This document shows positions 9,774 through 19,201 of a stretch of DNA of 64,000 nucleotides, in pieces (position 1 is the stretch's first letter; each line of letters starts with the position of its first letter). This stretch comes from Chitinophagaceae bacterium (GTDB lineage Bacteria; Bacteroidota; Bacteroidia; Chitinophagales; Chitinophagaceae): contig JADKJV010000027.1 of NCBI GenBank assembly GCA_016720825.1, forward strand, positions 1 to 64,000, written 5' to 3'. Made by a program: the position numbers and the translations under genes. The notes under the pieces are model-generated. The model was not told the origin of the DNA. It worked only from the letters and a program-made list of their open reading frames with translations, and did no database searches.

Positions 9774-11258
9774 ATGCGCCCATTCCTGCGGAAATATCCG
9801 GTCTTCCTGTTTTGCCTGCCCCTGTTTTTTGTATTGCACGGTTACCGCGAAAATTTCCAGCTCGTTCCTTATCGCGATGCACTCCGCCTGCTCGGTCTTT
9901 ACCTTTTTATTTCCATTTTGCTCTGGGGAGCTTTTATGCTGCTGTACAGGCACAGCATCAGGGCTGCCATGGCCGCTTTTGTTTTGCTCTTCGTCCAGTT
10001 TTTCTTCGGGCCCGTACAGGATTTCCTGAAATCCGTTTTCCAAGAGGCCTTTATTACCCGTTACAGTTTCCTCCTCCCGCTGGTTTTAATCATCGTGATC
10101 ATCCTACTGGTCCGTTTCAAAATAAAAAAACCACCGATGGAGAACAGCGCATTGTATTTCTCGTTGCTGCTTTTCATCCTCGTCGTGCTTGACGGTATAT
10201 TACTCGTCAGCCAGGCCGCATTCAGTGATAAAAAAGAAAGGCTGCAGCATACTGTTCAGCTGAACAAATGCCCTGATTGCAAACAACCTGACATCTGGCT
10301 GATTGTGACGGACGAATATGCAGGCCTGCAAACCCTCGACAGTTTTTTTAATTACGATAACCGGCCTTTCCTTTCCGCATTAAGCAACCGGGGATATTTT
10401 ATCCCGGAAAAAAACCATTCCAACTATAATTCCACGCCCTTTTCAATCGCCTCCCTGCTGAACATGGATTACCTGGCAAACCTCAAAGGCAGCCAGCACA
10501 GCAAACAGGATATCAGCAATTGTTACCAGTCTATCCGCAAAAGCCGTTTGATCAGCTGGTTGCAGGAAAATGGTTATGACTTTAAAAACTTTTCACTTTT
10601 TGATTTTAATAACCAGCCTTCACCGGTTGCACCGGGACTGGTACCCCGTTCAACCGGCTTCATCACTTCAGGCACCCTCACGAATCGTGTATACAAAGAC
10701 CTCGGCTACCACCTGGTAACAACCCTTCACCTGAACAGCCTGTATAAACAATACAACCTGCGCGATCAGCTGAACAACGAAAAAATCATCCAGCTCAGTC
10801 TGGCAGCCATGCACGACAAAAAACAAAAGCCCCGTGTGATTTATACGCATTTGCTGTTGCCACACTATCCCTATTATACCGACCGGAATGGCAAACCCTA
10901 CGACTGGAAAACAATCAACGAGTACAACAACGACCGCAACCGGTATATCGAATACCTGCAATACAGCAACCAGCGTATCCTGGGATTTGTGGATTCGGTG
11001 AGCAAATCATCCGCCAATCCACCCATCATTGTGCTGACCGGTGATCACGGTTTCCGGCAGTGGACAACACCGGTACCTGATTCATTCCTCTATGATAATT
11101 TCCAGGCCATCCGGCTGCCTTCAGGGAATTACAACGGGTTTTATAAAGGAATTTCACTGGTTAACCTCTTCCGGGTAATTTTGAATACAGAATTCAAACA
11201 GCAGTTACCCATGCTCGCAGATTCTACCGTAACGATCACCAATAAATACAGTCAATAG
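9774..11258 (+). CDS. Membrane-anchored alkaline phosphatase superfamily (sulfatase-like) protein 1
   Basis: A 494-residue protein with four to five N-terminal membrane segments (residues 1-150) and a C-terminal periplasmic catalytic domain of the sulfatase/phosphoglycerol-transferase superfamily. Visible motifs are the first metal Asp in WLIVTDEYAG, a probable nucleophile Ser/Thr in HSNYNSTPFSIASLLNM, the ligand-rich HLLLPHYPYY and the terminal IIVLTGDHGFR. A CPDC pair precedes the domain. It starts one base after the methyltransferase stop and is a paralogue of the next gene. It probably moves or removes a sulfate, phosphate or phospho-alcohol group on an envelope molecule; the substrate is unknown. 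Confidence 0.8.
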   Translation: MRPFLRKYPVFLFCLPLFFVLHGYRENFQLVPYRDALRLLGLYLFISILLWGAFMLLYRHSIRAAMAAFVLLFVQFFFGPVQDFLKSVFQEAFITRYSFLLPLVLIIVIILLVRFKIKKPPMENSALYFSLLLFILVVLDGILLVSQAAFSDKKERLQHTVQLNKCPDCKQPDIWLIVTDEYAGLQTLDSFFNYDNRPFLSALSNRGYFIPEKNHSNYNSTPFSIASLLNMDYLANLKGSQHSKQDISNCYQSIRKSRLISWLQENGYDFKNFSLFDFNNQPSPVAPGLVPRSTGFITSGTLTNRVYKDLGYHLVTTLHLNSLYKQYNLRDQLNNEKIIQLSLAAMHDKKQKPRVIYTHLLLPHYPYYTDRNGKPYDWKTINEYNNDRNRYIEYLQYSNQRILGFVDSVSKSSANPPIIVLTGDHGFRQWTTPVPDSFLYDNFQAIRLPSGNYNGFYKGISLVNLFRVILNTEFKQQLPMLADSTVTITNKYSQ

Positions 11259-11262
11259 GCCA

Positions 11263-12732
11263 ATGCCCAACTGGAAAAATACCATACAAACCAGGCCTTT
11301 GTTCGCCTGGCTGCTGCCGGTCTTTTTTGTATGGCATGGCTTCACTGGCAATTTTGGATTTATTGCCTGGAAAGATGCAGGCATCCTGCTCGCTATTTAC
11401 TTAGGCTTCACGTTACTTTTCTTCGGACTCGCCTACTGGCTTTACCGGAACGTGGTCAAAGCTGCCCTCCTGGCAACCTGCCTCATGGCCTTTCATTTTT
11501 TCTTTGGCAGTATACAGGACGGATTGAAAAATGTTTTCCCCGACAGCCTGCCATCGCGGTATAGTTTTATTTTACCGGCAGCACTGCTCATTCTGATCAG
11601 CATCATCATCCTGCTTAAAAAAAGGAAAAAGACTTTATATAACCTGACCCGCTTTCTCAACATTTTATTGCTGCTTCTTATTTTGCTTGACACCATCATG
11701 GTGATTCCTGTAAAAAGTGCAAGGACCGGAAACCTTCCTGCAGGATTAACTGCCTGCGATACCTGTGCCAGGCCAGATATCTATTTTATCCTGGCCGATG
11801 AATATGCCGGTAATACTGAATTGAAAGATCTTTTTGGATTTGATGACAGTATTTTCATACAGCAACTCCAGCAAAGGAATTTCCATGTCCTGCCCGAGAG
11901 TTACAGCAATTATAATTACACGCCATTTGCTGTAGCATCCATGCTCAATATGGATTACCTGAACCTGGCCGGGAAAGACCGCGGTAAGTCAGACCTCACT
12001 TACTGTTATGAAACGATCCGTGATAACCGCTTCGGTCAATTCCTGCAGTCGGCCGGTTATGATTTTTACAATTACTCCGTTTTTGATTTTAAAGGACAAC
12101 CCGCCCGGACCCTGGAAACATTTTTACCGGCCAATACCAGGCTGATTACTTCACAAACGTTGCTCAGCCGTCTCAACCGTGACCTGCGCTTTAATCTGGT
12201 TACCCGTTTTAAATCCAAAAAAGATATCAGGGCATATACCTACGCCAACCGCGATAACAACCAGCACTTGTATTCACTGACGATGAAAAAGGCGGAACAA
12301 AAATCCACCCGCCCGAAATTTGTGTACACACACCTGATGCTGCCGCATTATCCTTATTTCTACAACAGCAAAGGACAGGAACAGCCTTTTGATTCATTGC
12401 AGGAAGGCCGGCAAACCAACCGGCAACTGTACATCGAATACCTGCAATATGCCAATACCGAATTACTGAAACTGATTGATCACATCCTTAAACAAAGCAG
12501 CAAACCACCTGTCATCATCCTGATGGGTGATCATGGTTTCAGGCATTTCGGCGTGCCGGTTGACCAGAAATATTATTTCCTCAACCTGGCGTCGGTTCAC
12601 CTTCCTTCCGGAAATTACCGGGGTTTCAGCGACAGCCTGGGTGGCGTGAATATGCTGCGCGTTTTGCTGAACACGGAATTCAATCAGCATTTACCCTTAT
12701 TAAAAGATTCTGTAACCTATTTAAAGGACTGA
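11263..12732 (+). CDS. Membrane-anchored alkaline phosphatase superfamily (sulfatase-like) protein 2
   Basis: A 489-residue tandem paralogue of the preceding protein, colinear over its whole length: the same N-terminal membrane block with WHGFTGNFGFIAWKDAG, a CDTC pair before the domain, FILADEYAG, YSNYNYTPFAVASMLNM, HLMLPHYPYF and IILMGDHGFR. All metal-binding positions look kept in both copies, so both may be active on different substrates, or as a donor/acceptor pair. The nucleophile position is N-Y-T here and N-S-T in copy 1. It starts four bases after the previous stop, is last in the operon, and is followed by a new promoter for the deacetylase. Confidence 0.8.
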   Translation: MPNWKNTIQTRPLFAWLLPVFFVWHGFTGNFGFIAWKDAGILLAIYLGFTLLFFGLAYWLYRNVVKAALLATCLMAFHFFFGSIQDGLKNVFPDSLPSRYSFILPAALLILISIIILLKKRKKTLYNLTRFLNILLLLLILLDTIMVIPVKSARTGNLPAGLTACDTCARPDIYFILADEYAGNTELKDLFGFDDSIFIQQLQQRNFHVLPESYSNYNYTPFAVASMLNMDYLNLAGKDRGKSDLTYCYETIRDNRFGQFLQSAGYDFYNYSVFDFKGQPARTLETFLPANTRLITSQTLLSRLNRDLRFNLVTRFKSKKDIRAYTYANRDNNQHLYSLTMKKAEQKSTRPKFVYTHLMLPHYPYFYNSKGQEQPFDSLQEGRQTNRQLYIEYLQYANTELLKLIDHILKQSSKPPVIILMGDHGFRHFGVPVDQKYYFLNLASVHLPSGNYRGFSDSLGGVNMLRVLLNTEFNQHLPLLKDSVTYLKD

Positions 12733-12736
12733 TTTA

Positions 12737-12767
12737 TTGGCTTTGATCAATGAATGAATTAAATTTG
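12737..12767 (+). promoter_or_regulatory. Bacteroidota-type promoter for PIG-L gene
   Basis: TTG at 12737-12739, a 20-base spacer, then TAAATTTG at 12760-12767. This matches the Bacteroidota -33 TTG / -7 TAnnTTTG arrangement and lies 23 bases before the ATG at 12791. Confidence 0.6.
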
Positions 12768-12790
12768 TTATCCATCCTCAATCCAATCAT

Positions 12791-13423
12791 ATGTTTGACC
12801 CCAAAAAAATTCTTGTCCTGTCGCCCCACACCGATGACGGCGAACTGGGCTGCGGCGGCACCATCGCCCGCCTCGTCCACGAAAAAAAGGAAGTGCATTA
12901 TGTTGCATTTTCCTCCTGCAGTAAATCCCTTCCGCACGGCGCACAACCCGACACTTTGGTAAAAGAATGCAAAGCGGCCATGAAGCAGCTCGGCGTAAAT
13001 GAAGGCAAAGTGATGATTTATGATTTTGAAGTACGTGAGTTCAAGGATAAACGCCAGGAAATACTCGATGAAATGATCAGCCTGGATAAATACATCCACC
13101 CCGATCTCATCCTCATTCCTTCAGCTACTGATAAACACCAGGACCACCAGGTGATCCACCAGGAAGCCATGCGTGCTTTTAAAAACAGTTCAGTGATGGG
13201 TTATGAAGAACCCTGGAACCAGAGCCGTTTTGACTCCACATTCTATATGAAGATTTCTGACAATCACCTGTTCTCAAAAATCAAGGCGCTGGAACAATAT
13301 GAATCTCAGAAACACCGCGCTTATATCCAGGAAGATTTTATCAGGTCGCTGGCACGTGTAAGAGGCGTACAGGCCGATTCGCATTTTGCAGAAGCCTTTG
13401 AAGTGTACCGGATACTGGCTTAA
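12791..13423 (+). CDS. PIG-L family deacetylase
   Basis: A 210-residue N-acetylglucosamine-type deacetylase of the PIG-L/LmbE family. The zinc-site motif SPHTDDGELGCGG (HxDD) is at residues 12-24, and the second His motif DKHQDHQVIH is near residue 118. Family members deacetylate GlcNAc-containing lipids, bacillithiol precursors or polysaccharide units. The HTDD variant and context beside sulfatase-like genes favour an envelope-glycan role over bacillithiol synthesis, but this is inference. It has its own promoter and converges with porQ, the stops being adjacent at 13423/13424. Confidence 0.85.
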   Translation: MFDPKKILVLSPHTDDGELGCGGTIARLVHEKKEVHYVAFSSCSKSLPHGAQPDTLVKECKAAMKQLGVNEGKVMIYDFEVREFKDKRQEILDEMISLDKYIHPDLILIPSATDKHQDHQVIHQEAMRAFKNSSVMGYEEPWNQSRFDSTFYMKISDNHLFSKIKALEQYESQKHRAYIQEDFIRSLARVRGVQADSHFAEAFEVYRILA

Positions 13424-14442
13424 TCACCATCCGATCCGCTGGCCAAAACGACCCAGCCCCGTGAGCTTATTCAATGTGAGATTCAGTCCGAACTGGTTCA
13501 TCGCCCGGTTTGACTGGTAATAAGACCTTGCATACGTTACTGTAAACTTGCCCAGATCCGCTGCAAGTCCTGCGGAAAAACCATTCAGCCCGTTACCGCT
13601 GTTGCCGGTATTGAGTTCCCGCCTGCGCAGGAAATTATATCCCACTATACATTCAATCCGGTCGCCCAGGTAAATGGAAGATGATAATACCAGGTGATCC
13701 GCCACCTTACCGAGACCTTTACTGGCTATAATCCCGTTTTCATTATTAAACACCGTATCGTTATACCGGATATTATACTGATGGAGTTTTACCGCGGTCA
13801 GTGAAAAACTGAAAGGAGCGCCTGCCAGTTTTTTGGTGAACCCGGCTGATAAATCAAACGGCAGGTCATCTGCTTCCGCGCCATCATATTTTTTCAGCTG
13901 GAAACCCATATTCCTGGCAACAACCGAAGCGCTGAATAAATGGGCGGTATCGTGGTATAACAAACCCGCATCGAAGGCAATGCCATTCGACCGGTATAAT
14001 CCATAATCGGAATTGATAAACTTCACCGTCATCCCGTAATGCCATTTATCCAGGTAACTGTGTGAGGCCGACAACTGCATGACCCAGTCAACCGGCCGGA
14101 AATTCCCAAACTGGTTGCCGGAGGCATCAGTCTGTGCAATCGTTCCATAATCATAATACGTCATCCCCATGCAAAGTCTGTTTTCAGTTTTGCATGATGA
14201 TAACCTATAGATAAATGATAACCGTGGATACCGGCATATAAAAAATTAAAGGAAGCATTCAGCTGGGTATGCATGGATGCATTCAGTAAGGCGGGGTTAT
14301 TAAATCCCAACCCCACATCTTTCGATGTGCTGGAAATATTGGCGCCACCCATTGCCGTAAGCCGGGGTGTATGGGAGAGCTTCATGAAACTGAAAACGGA
14401 ATTGCCGCCCAGGGTTTGGGATGAAGCATGAAAAGTAAGCAA
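13424..14442 (-). CDS. porQ: PorQ-like type IX secretion system protein (one frameshift)
   Basis: An outer-membrane beta-barrel of the PorV/PorQ type from the type IX secretion system. The N-terminal part reads QTLGGNSVFSFMKLSHTPRLTAMGG, with NPALLN following, both typical of PorQ. The frame breaks near 14165, in a CCCC run; adding one G on the coding strand joins KTDFAWG to MTYYDYGTI. The first conventional codon is TTG at 14442, but in-frame hydrophobic sequence LRYLFTIFVWLLTFHASSQ continues upstream to a CTG at 14472, so the true signal-peptide start is uncertain and may hide another indel. The stop abuts the converging PIG-L gene. Confidence 0.8.
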
Positions 14443-14500
14443 CCAGACAAATATGGTGAAAAGGTAACGCAGGGAACTAAATTACGACTTTGAATGATTA

Positions 14501-14585
14501 ACCACAAAGAACACAAAGGAATACACAAAGGCCACAAAGGTTTGAACTTTGTGGCCTTTGTGTATTTCTTTGTGCACTTTGTGGT
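14501..14585. repeat. CACAAAG-family long palindrome
   Basis: Two 39-base arms (14501-14539 and 14547-14585) match at about 36 positions and are made of repeated ACCACAAAG / CACAAAGG words with a 7-base loop. It lies between the porQ promoter side and the lon stop, where it could end lon transcription. Confidence 0.8.
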
Positions 14586-14594
14586 AAAAAAACA

Positions 14595-17003
14595 TTACAC
14601 CAAAGCTAATTCCAGCACCTGGCTCATCGTTTTCACAAAATGGAATTTAATCCCTTTGATAAACGCCGGCTCAATCTCTTCCAGATCCCTTTCATTCTGT
14701 TTGCACATAATAATTTCTTTCAACCCCGCCCTTCTGGCTGCCAGTACTTTTTCCTTGATACCACCCACCGGCAAGACTTGCCCGCGTAAGGTGATTTCAC
14801 CGGTCATGGCCAGAAAGGGTTTTACACGGTGACCGGTCAGTGCGGAGGCAATGGCCGTCATCATGGTAATACCGGCACTGGGACCATCTTTCGGCACAGC
14901 CCCTTCGGGAATATGGATATGTATATTTTTCTTTTCGAAAAGTTTTGGATCAATCTTGTATTTCTTGGCATTCGACTGAAGATAAGTAAGCGCGGTACTG
15001 GCACTTTCTTTCATCACGTTGCCCAGGTTACCGGTTAAACGCAGTTCACCTTTACCATCACTCAGGCTGGTTTCAATAAACAGGATTTCACCACCGAGAT
15101 AAGTCCAGGCCAGTCCCACAGCCACACCGGCCATATTAACTGTTTTGTACAGGTCATTTGTATAACGCGGTTTGCCTAAAATTTTCTCCACTTCATCTGC
15201 GGTGAGTGTACTGCTGATCTTACCATGCATCGCCACCTGGCGGGCCTGGTAACGCATGATGGAAGCCAGTTGCCTGTCGAGTTCACGGACACCACTTTCC
15301 CTCGTATAATCCTGTATGATTTTTTCAATCACTTTTTCAGAAATGCGGAAGGGATTTCCTTTTAAGCCATGCGCTTCAACTTGTTTCGGCACCAGGTGCC
15401 TTTTCGCAATTTCCATTTTCTCTTCTACTGCATAACCGCTGAGGTCAATGATCTCAAGGCGATCGCGGAGCGCCGGTTGAATATTCTGCAGGTTATTTGC
15501 CGTAGCGATGAAAAGTACCTTACTCAGGTCATACTCCATCTCCAGGTAATTATCATAGAAGGTATGGTTCTGTTCGGGATCCAGCACTTCCAGCAATGCG
15601 GAGCTGGGATCGCCGCGGAAATCACTGCCTACTTTATCAATTTCATCAAGGATGATAACCGGGTTGGAAGATTTCACTTTGCGGATTGACTGCAAAATCC
15701 TGCCAGGCATCGCACCGATATAAGTTTTACGGTGACCGCGGATTTCACTTTCATCATGCAAACCACCTAAACTCACCCTTACATATTTCCTGCAAATGGC
15801 AGAGGCAATGCTCCTGCCTAATGATGTTTTACCAATACCTGGGGGACCCACAAAACATAAGATCGGGCTCTTCAGGTCACCTTTCAGTTTGAGTACTGCC
15901 AGGTATTCCAGGATACGCTCTTTGATTTTTTTCATCCCGTAATGATCATTGTCCAGCGTTTGCTGGGCTTTCTTCAAATCATACCGGTCTTCTGTATAAT
16001 CTTCCCACGGAAGTTCAAGCATCAGGTCAAGGTGATTATACACTACTGAATAATCAGGCGTGCCCGGATGCATGCGCTCCAGTTTCTCAATGCCTTTTTT
16101 GAAAAGTTCCTTGGCAGTAGCCGGCCATTTTTTGGTCTCGGCCTTTTTCTGCATTTCTTTTATCTCCTGCGAATTCGCATCACCACCCAGTTCTTCTTTG
16201 ATACTCTTCATCTGCTGCTGCAGGAAGTATTCCCGCTGCTGCTTATCCAGTTCGGTGCGGGTTTTATTCGTCACCTTATTTTTCAGTTCGGCAAACTGCA
16301 GTTCTTTCTGCAATAACTGCATCAGCAAATCAGCACGCTGGCGGATCTGGTTCAGTTCAAGCAGTTTTTGTTTGTCTTTGATATCCGTATTCAGGTTACT
16401 GGAAACAAAGTGGATCAGGAAAGCCGGATTCTCAATATTGCGGAGAATAATAGATGCTTCAGAAGGGATGTTGGGCGATAACTGCACAATGTCTGCAGCC
16501 AGGTCTTTGATATTGGCCACATACGCAGCGAAATCGGCGTCCTTGGGGAAAGGCTGTTCTTCCAGTTTGGAAATCTTTGCGCGGAACCAGGGATCAGCAG
16601 AAGTAATCTCTTCAATTTTGAAACGGGTTTTCCCCTGAATGATGATTGTTGTGCCACCATCGGGCATTTTAATCAGTTTCACAATCCGCGCCACTGTGCC
16701 CACCTGCTCAATATCCCCAATACCGGGATCTTCCACATTACTGTCTTTTTGCGCCACCACACCGATCAATTTGTCAGTTCGGTACGCTTCATTCACCGCT
16801 TTAATACTCTTATCACGGCCAACCGTAATCGGCAGCACGACGCCTGGAAATAATACCGTATTCCTGAGCGGCAACAATGAAATCTCGTCGGGAATCTCAA
16901 CCCCGTTGGGATCTTCCTGGTCACTCTCATTCAGGGGAATTATGGGTAAAAAATCCATCTCATCCTCAGCACGCAGTAAAAAATGTTCGATATCCATACT
17001 CAT
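14595..17003 (-). CDS. lon: ATP-dependent Lon protease
   Basis: An 802-residue cytoplasmic AAA+ serine protease that degrades damaged and regulatory proteins. Domains in order: N-terminal LON substrate-binding domain (ISLLPLRNTVLFPGVVLPITVG), a coiled segment with TELDKQQREYFLQQQMK, the AAA+ module with Walker A GPPGIGKTSLGR and Walker B VIILDEIDKVG, and the protease domain with catalytic Ser in PKDGPSAGITM and catalytic Lys in the GGIKEKVLAARRAG region. Length is normal for LonA. The ATG at 17003 is followed by a second at 16997. The gene is intact and monocistronic, flanked by CACAAAG repeats on both sides. Confidence 0.97.
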   Translation of the reverse strand: MSMDIEHFLLRAEDEMDFLPIIPLNESDQEDPNGVEIPDEISLLPLRNTVLFPGVVLPITVGRDKSIKAVNEAYRTDKLIGVVAQKDSNVEDPGIGDIEQVGTVARIVKLIKMPDGGTTIIIQGKTRFKIEEITSADPWFRAKISKLEEQPFPKDADFAAYVANIKDLAADIVQLSPNIPSEASIILRNIENPAFLIHFVSSNLNTDIKDKQKLLELNQIRQRADLLMQLLQKELQFAELKNKVTNKTRTELDKQQREYFLQQQMKSIKEELGGDANSQEIKEMQKKAETKKWPATAKELFKKGIEKLERMHPGTPDYSVVYNHLDLMLELPWEDYTEDRYDLKKAQQTLDNDHYGMKKIKERILEYLAVLKLKGDLKSPILCFVGPPGIGKTSLGRSIASAICRKYVRVSLGGLHDESEIRGHRKTYIGAMPGRILQSIRKVKSSNPVIILDEIDKVGSDFRGDPSSALLEVLDPEQNHTFYDNYLEMEYDLSKVLFIATANNLQNIQPALRDRLEIIDLSGYAVEEKMEIAKRHLVPKQVEAHGLKGNPFRISEKVIEKIIQDYTRESGVRELDRQLASIMRYQARQVAMHGKISSTLTADEVEKILGKPRYTNDLYKTVNMAGVAVGLAWTYLGGEILFIETSLSDGKGELRLTGNLGNVMKESASTALTYLQSNAKKYKIDPKLFEKKNIHIHIPEGAVPKDGPSAGITMMTAIASALTGHRVKPFLAMTGEITLRGQVLPVGGIKEKVLAARRAGLKEIIMCKQNERDLEEIEPAFIKGIKFHFVKTMSQVLELALV

Positions 17004-17119
17004 ATTGTGAAAAGGGCTAAAGTGACCCGCCCCGGGGCTACAATATATAAAGTGTAATCAGCATTGTCAAGGATCGTGCCCCGGGAGGGGGACTGACAGA
17101 AAGGCGCTTGCGAAATTTT

Positions 17120-17216
17120 ACCACAAAGAACACAAAGTTTAAACAAAGAGCACGAAGAACTGCCAGTAACCTGTAGCACTTTGTGTCCTTTGTTTTCCCT
17201 TTGTGCGCTTTGTGGT
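17120..17216. repeat. CACAAAG-family palindrome (second copy)
   Basis: Arms 17120-17137 (ACCACAAAGAACACAAAG) and 17199-17216 are near-perfect inverses, with further CACAAAG-like words inside. It separates an outer-membrane protein gene from lon. Confidence 0.75.
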
Positions 17217-17226
17217 TAAGACAAAA

Positions 17227-17250
17227 ATCCCCCGTAAGTACGGAGGGATG
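17227..17250 (-). terminator. Intrinsic terminator after the beta-barrel gene
   Basis: On the minus strand TCCCTCCGTA pairs with TACGGGGGA around a two-base loop and is followed by TTTTTG, 24 bases beyond the stop at 17274. Confidence 0.65.
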
Positions 17251-17273
17251 TTTATTGCTAAGGTTCACGGATC

Positions 17274-17927
17274 TTAAAGCGCTAAACCAACTGACAACTG
17301 GAATCCCTGGCTTTTCCATTTATCCTGGTTGTCGATGTCATTGAGGTTGCTCAGGCCAATCGCATAACGGCCATTCAGGCGAATAGCTCCGATTTTAACC
17401 TGTGCTCCTGCCAGCATGGAGAAATCACCTCTTTTGAAGGCTTCACCGCCATTCTGGAGTAGGTTTTTGTCCTTGTTGATTTTAACACCAAACTGCGGTC
17501 CAACCTGCAGACATAAAAATTTCCCGATCAGTTTGTAGTTTAACAAAATCGGGATGGAGAGATAATTCAGTTTTACATTGGACTGGTAAGCCGGATTAAA
17601 CACATTGCTGTAAATGTGATTGAAATTTGAATCCAGCGTGGTTGAATACTGGTTGAACAGTACTTCAGGCTGCAGGATGAACTTATTACCCATCCTGACT
17701 TCCATAAAGCCACCCAAAGCATAGCCGTAGCGGAATTTATCCTTAAACGACTGGCCTTCCACCTTGGTCACGTTGGCACCGCCCTTGATCCCGATATGAA
17801 ACTGAGCCATCATGGCCTGTGAAATGAGTAAAACCGACAAAAGAGTTAAGAGTTTTGTTTTCCTGTGAGTGTTTTTAATTAAAAAATGGCTACTTGCGAA
17901 CAATTTCTGACGTCCAAAAAAAAACAA
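17274..17927 (-). CDS. Outer-membrane beta-barrel protein (PorT-like domain)
   Basis: A small outer-membrane beta-barrel protein of the broad PorT/OmpW-like domain class. A signal peptide (LLTLLSVLLISQAMMAQ) precedes FHIGIKGGANVTKVEG, the usual first strand of this class, and the protein ends GFQLSVGLAL with a terminal hydrophobic residue typical of barrel insertion. The ATG at 17927 gives an odd 25-residue leader; a more natural start would be near 17878 (before KNTHRKTK), but there is no ATG there, so the start is uncertain. A terminator follows. No specific ligand can be inferred. Confidence 0.7.
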   Translation of the reverse strand: MFFFGRQKLFASSHFLIKNTHRKTKLLTLLSVLLISQAMMAQFHIGIKGGANVTKVEGQSFKDKFRYGYALGGFMEVRMGNKFILQPEVLFNQYSTTLDSNFNHIYSNVFNPAYQSNVKLNYLSIPILLNYKLIGKFLCLQVGPQFGVKINKDKNLLQNGGEAFKRGDFSMLAGAQVKIGAIRLNGRYAIGLSNLNDIDNQDKWKSQGFQLSVGLAL

Positions 17928-18035
17928 GATTAATGCCAGTAACCCATAGTTCCTGTTAAATTGCTTTAACGGGATATGTCAGTTGTAAAACGGAAATTGT
18001 AACCAAATGGTGGCAGTGAAAACGTTAAAAAAAAA

Positions 18036-19064
18036 TCAGAAAATAAATCCGGCGTTCAATGTGAAGAATGTACTCAGGTTTTTGCTGGTTGCCGGAAAAT
18101 AATAATCCACCGTAAACTGGGGCTGTATAAAAAACTTGCCCAGCACATATTCCCCTCTCAGGTATGTGGTGAGCGATAAAGGCTGGAATTTAAGCTGGTC
18201 ATCCAGGTATACATTTTCGGTGCTGTACAACACATTCGTACCCGTCCTGATTAAAGTACCATACGTTGAAGACGACTGGTTAAAACCAAACTTCTGCGTA
18301 CCGCTGGTAAATGAAATCTGCGGCGTTAAACGGATATGGTCATTAAACGTAAACACATCCAGCCAGTAAAAATCATGTTTCACCGATGCCACTACTGAAA
18401 AGTCGGAAACGGATTCCGTTGTGTTGATATAGGTAAATCCACGGGGCCGTAAACGCAGTGAATTTATCTGTTCTTCCCGGCTGGTATAATCCGAGCGGCT
18501 GCCCCATCCATAACTGGCCGATACACCGGGCCTGAACCACGACTTCCTGTATGTGAAATAAGCATACAGTTCATTTTGTAATGGTGACGTATAAAAAGGC
18601 AGGTTTTTCTTCGTCACAAACTTGGTGTAAGAAATACCGGTGGCGATATCTTTATTCGCGAGATAATCCCACGATGGTGAAACACCCCATTGGTAAAAAT
18701 TCATCTTCACATTATCATTCACCAGATATCCGGTCAGTGTAAGACCTAATCCGTTTTTATTGTAGTAACCCAGCGTAGGTGAGTACATCAGTTTTTTGGA
18801 TGCTTCAATCTGTGTTCCTTCTTTTGATTCAAAATTGTAATAGCCTTTACTCATGGATATACTCCCCAGCATATAACTGTGCGGCGACAGGATGGAATCC
18901 ATGAACGCATCAAAATCCTGGAATAAATCATCATAATTGAAACTGGTATCTTCTACGGGCGTTTTCAGTACAGGATGGACAACAGTATCCCCGGGAGCCG
19001 TTTGCGCATACAGCAAGGCTCCAGGCAGAATAACAGCCAGTATGAGTGTCCATTTTTTTAACAT
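18036..19064 (-). CDS. Predicted outer-membrane protein, unknown family
   Basis: A 342-residue protein with a clear signal peptide (MLKKWTLILAVILPGALLYAQ) and alternating aromatic beta-strand pattern in the mature part, ending TFFTLNAGFIF, so a beta-barrel in the outer membrane is likely. A short acidic segment (FNYDDLFQDFDAFMDSIL) follows the signal sequence. I do not recognise a named family. It is alone on its strand segment, between another barrel gene and a metallophosphoesterase gene. Confidence 0.7.
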   Translation of the reverse strand: MLKKWTLILAVILPGALLYAQTAPGDTVVHPVLKTPVEDTSFNYDDLFQDFDAFMDSILSPHSYMLGSISMSKGYYNFESKEGTQIEASKKLMYSPTLGYYNKNGLGLTLTGYLVNDNVKMNFYQWGVSPSWDYLANKDIATGISYTKFVTKKNLPFYTSPLQNELYAYFTYRKSWFRPGVSASYGWGSRSDYTSREEQINSLRLRPRGFTYINTTESVSDFSVVASVKHDFYWLDVFTFNDHIRLTPQISFTSGTQKFGFNQSSSTYGTLIRTGTNVLYSTENVYLDDQLKFQPLSLTTYLRGEYVLGKFFIQPQFTVDYYFPATSKNLSTFFTLNAGFIF

Positions 19065-19201
19065 CCGGCAGCAGTTGCTGGTTTCATGGATAGTGGTTGT
19101 TTGCTATTTTCAGACTACAGAATAGAAAAAAAGTTTAATACGGCCAAGGCCAACTACAACGAATTCGTCCTCTCAAATATTGAATAAATACCTGGAAATC
19201 T

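Noticed and set aside
12791..13423. BshB1 of bacillithiol synthesis
   Set aside because: The motif is SPHTDDGELG rather than the AHPDDxELG I expect for BshB1, and no bshA or bshC lies nearby.
16060..16638. 192-codon plus-strand open frame inside lon
   Set aside because: Lies wholly opposite an intact Lon gene and is rich in Ser, Cys and Phe, typical of shadow frames.
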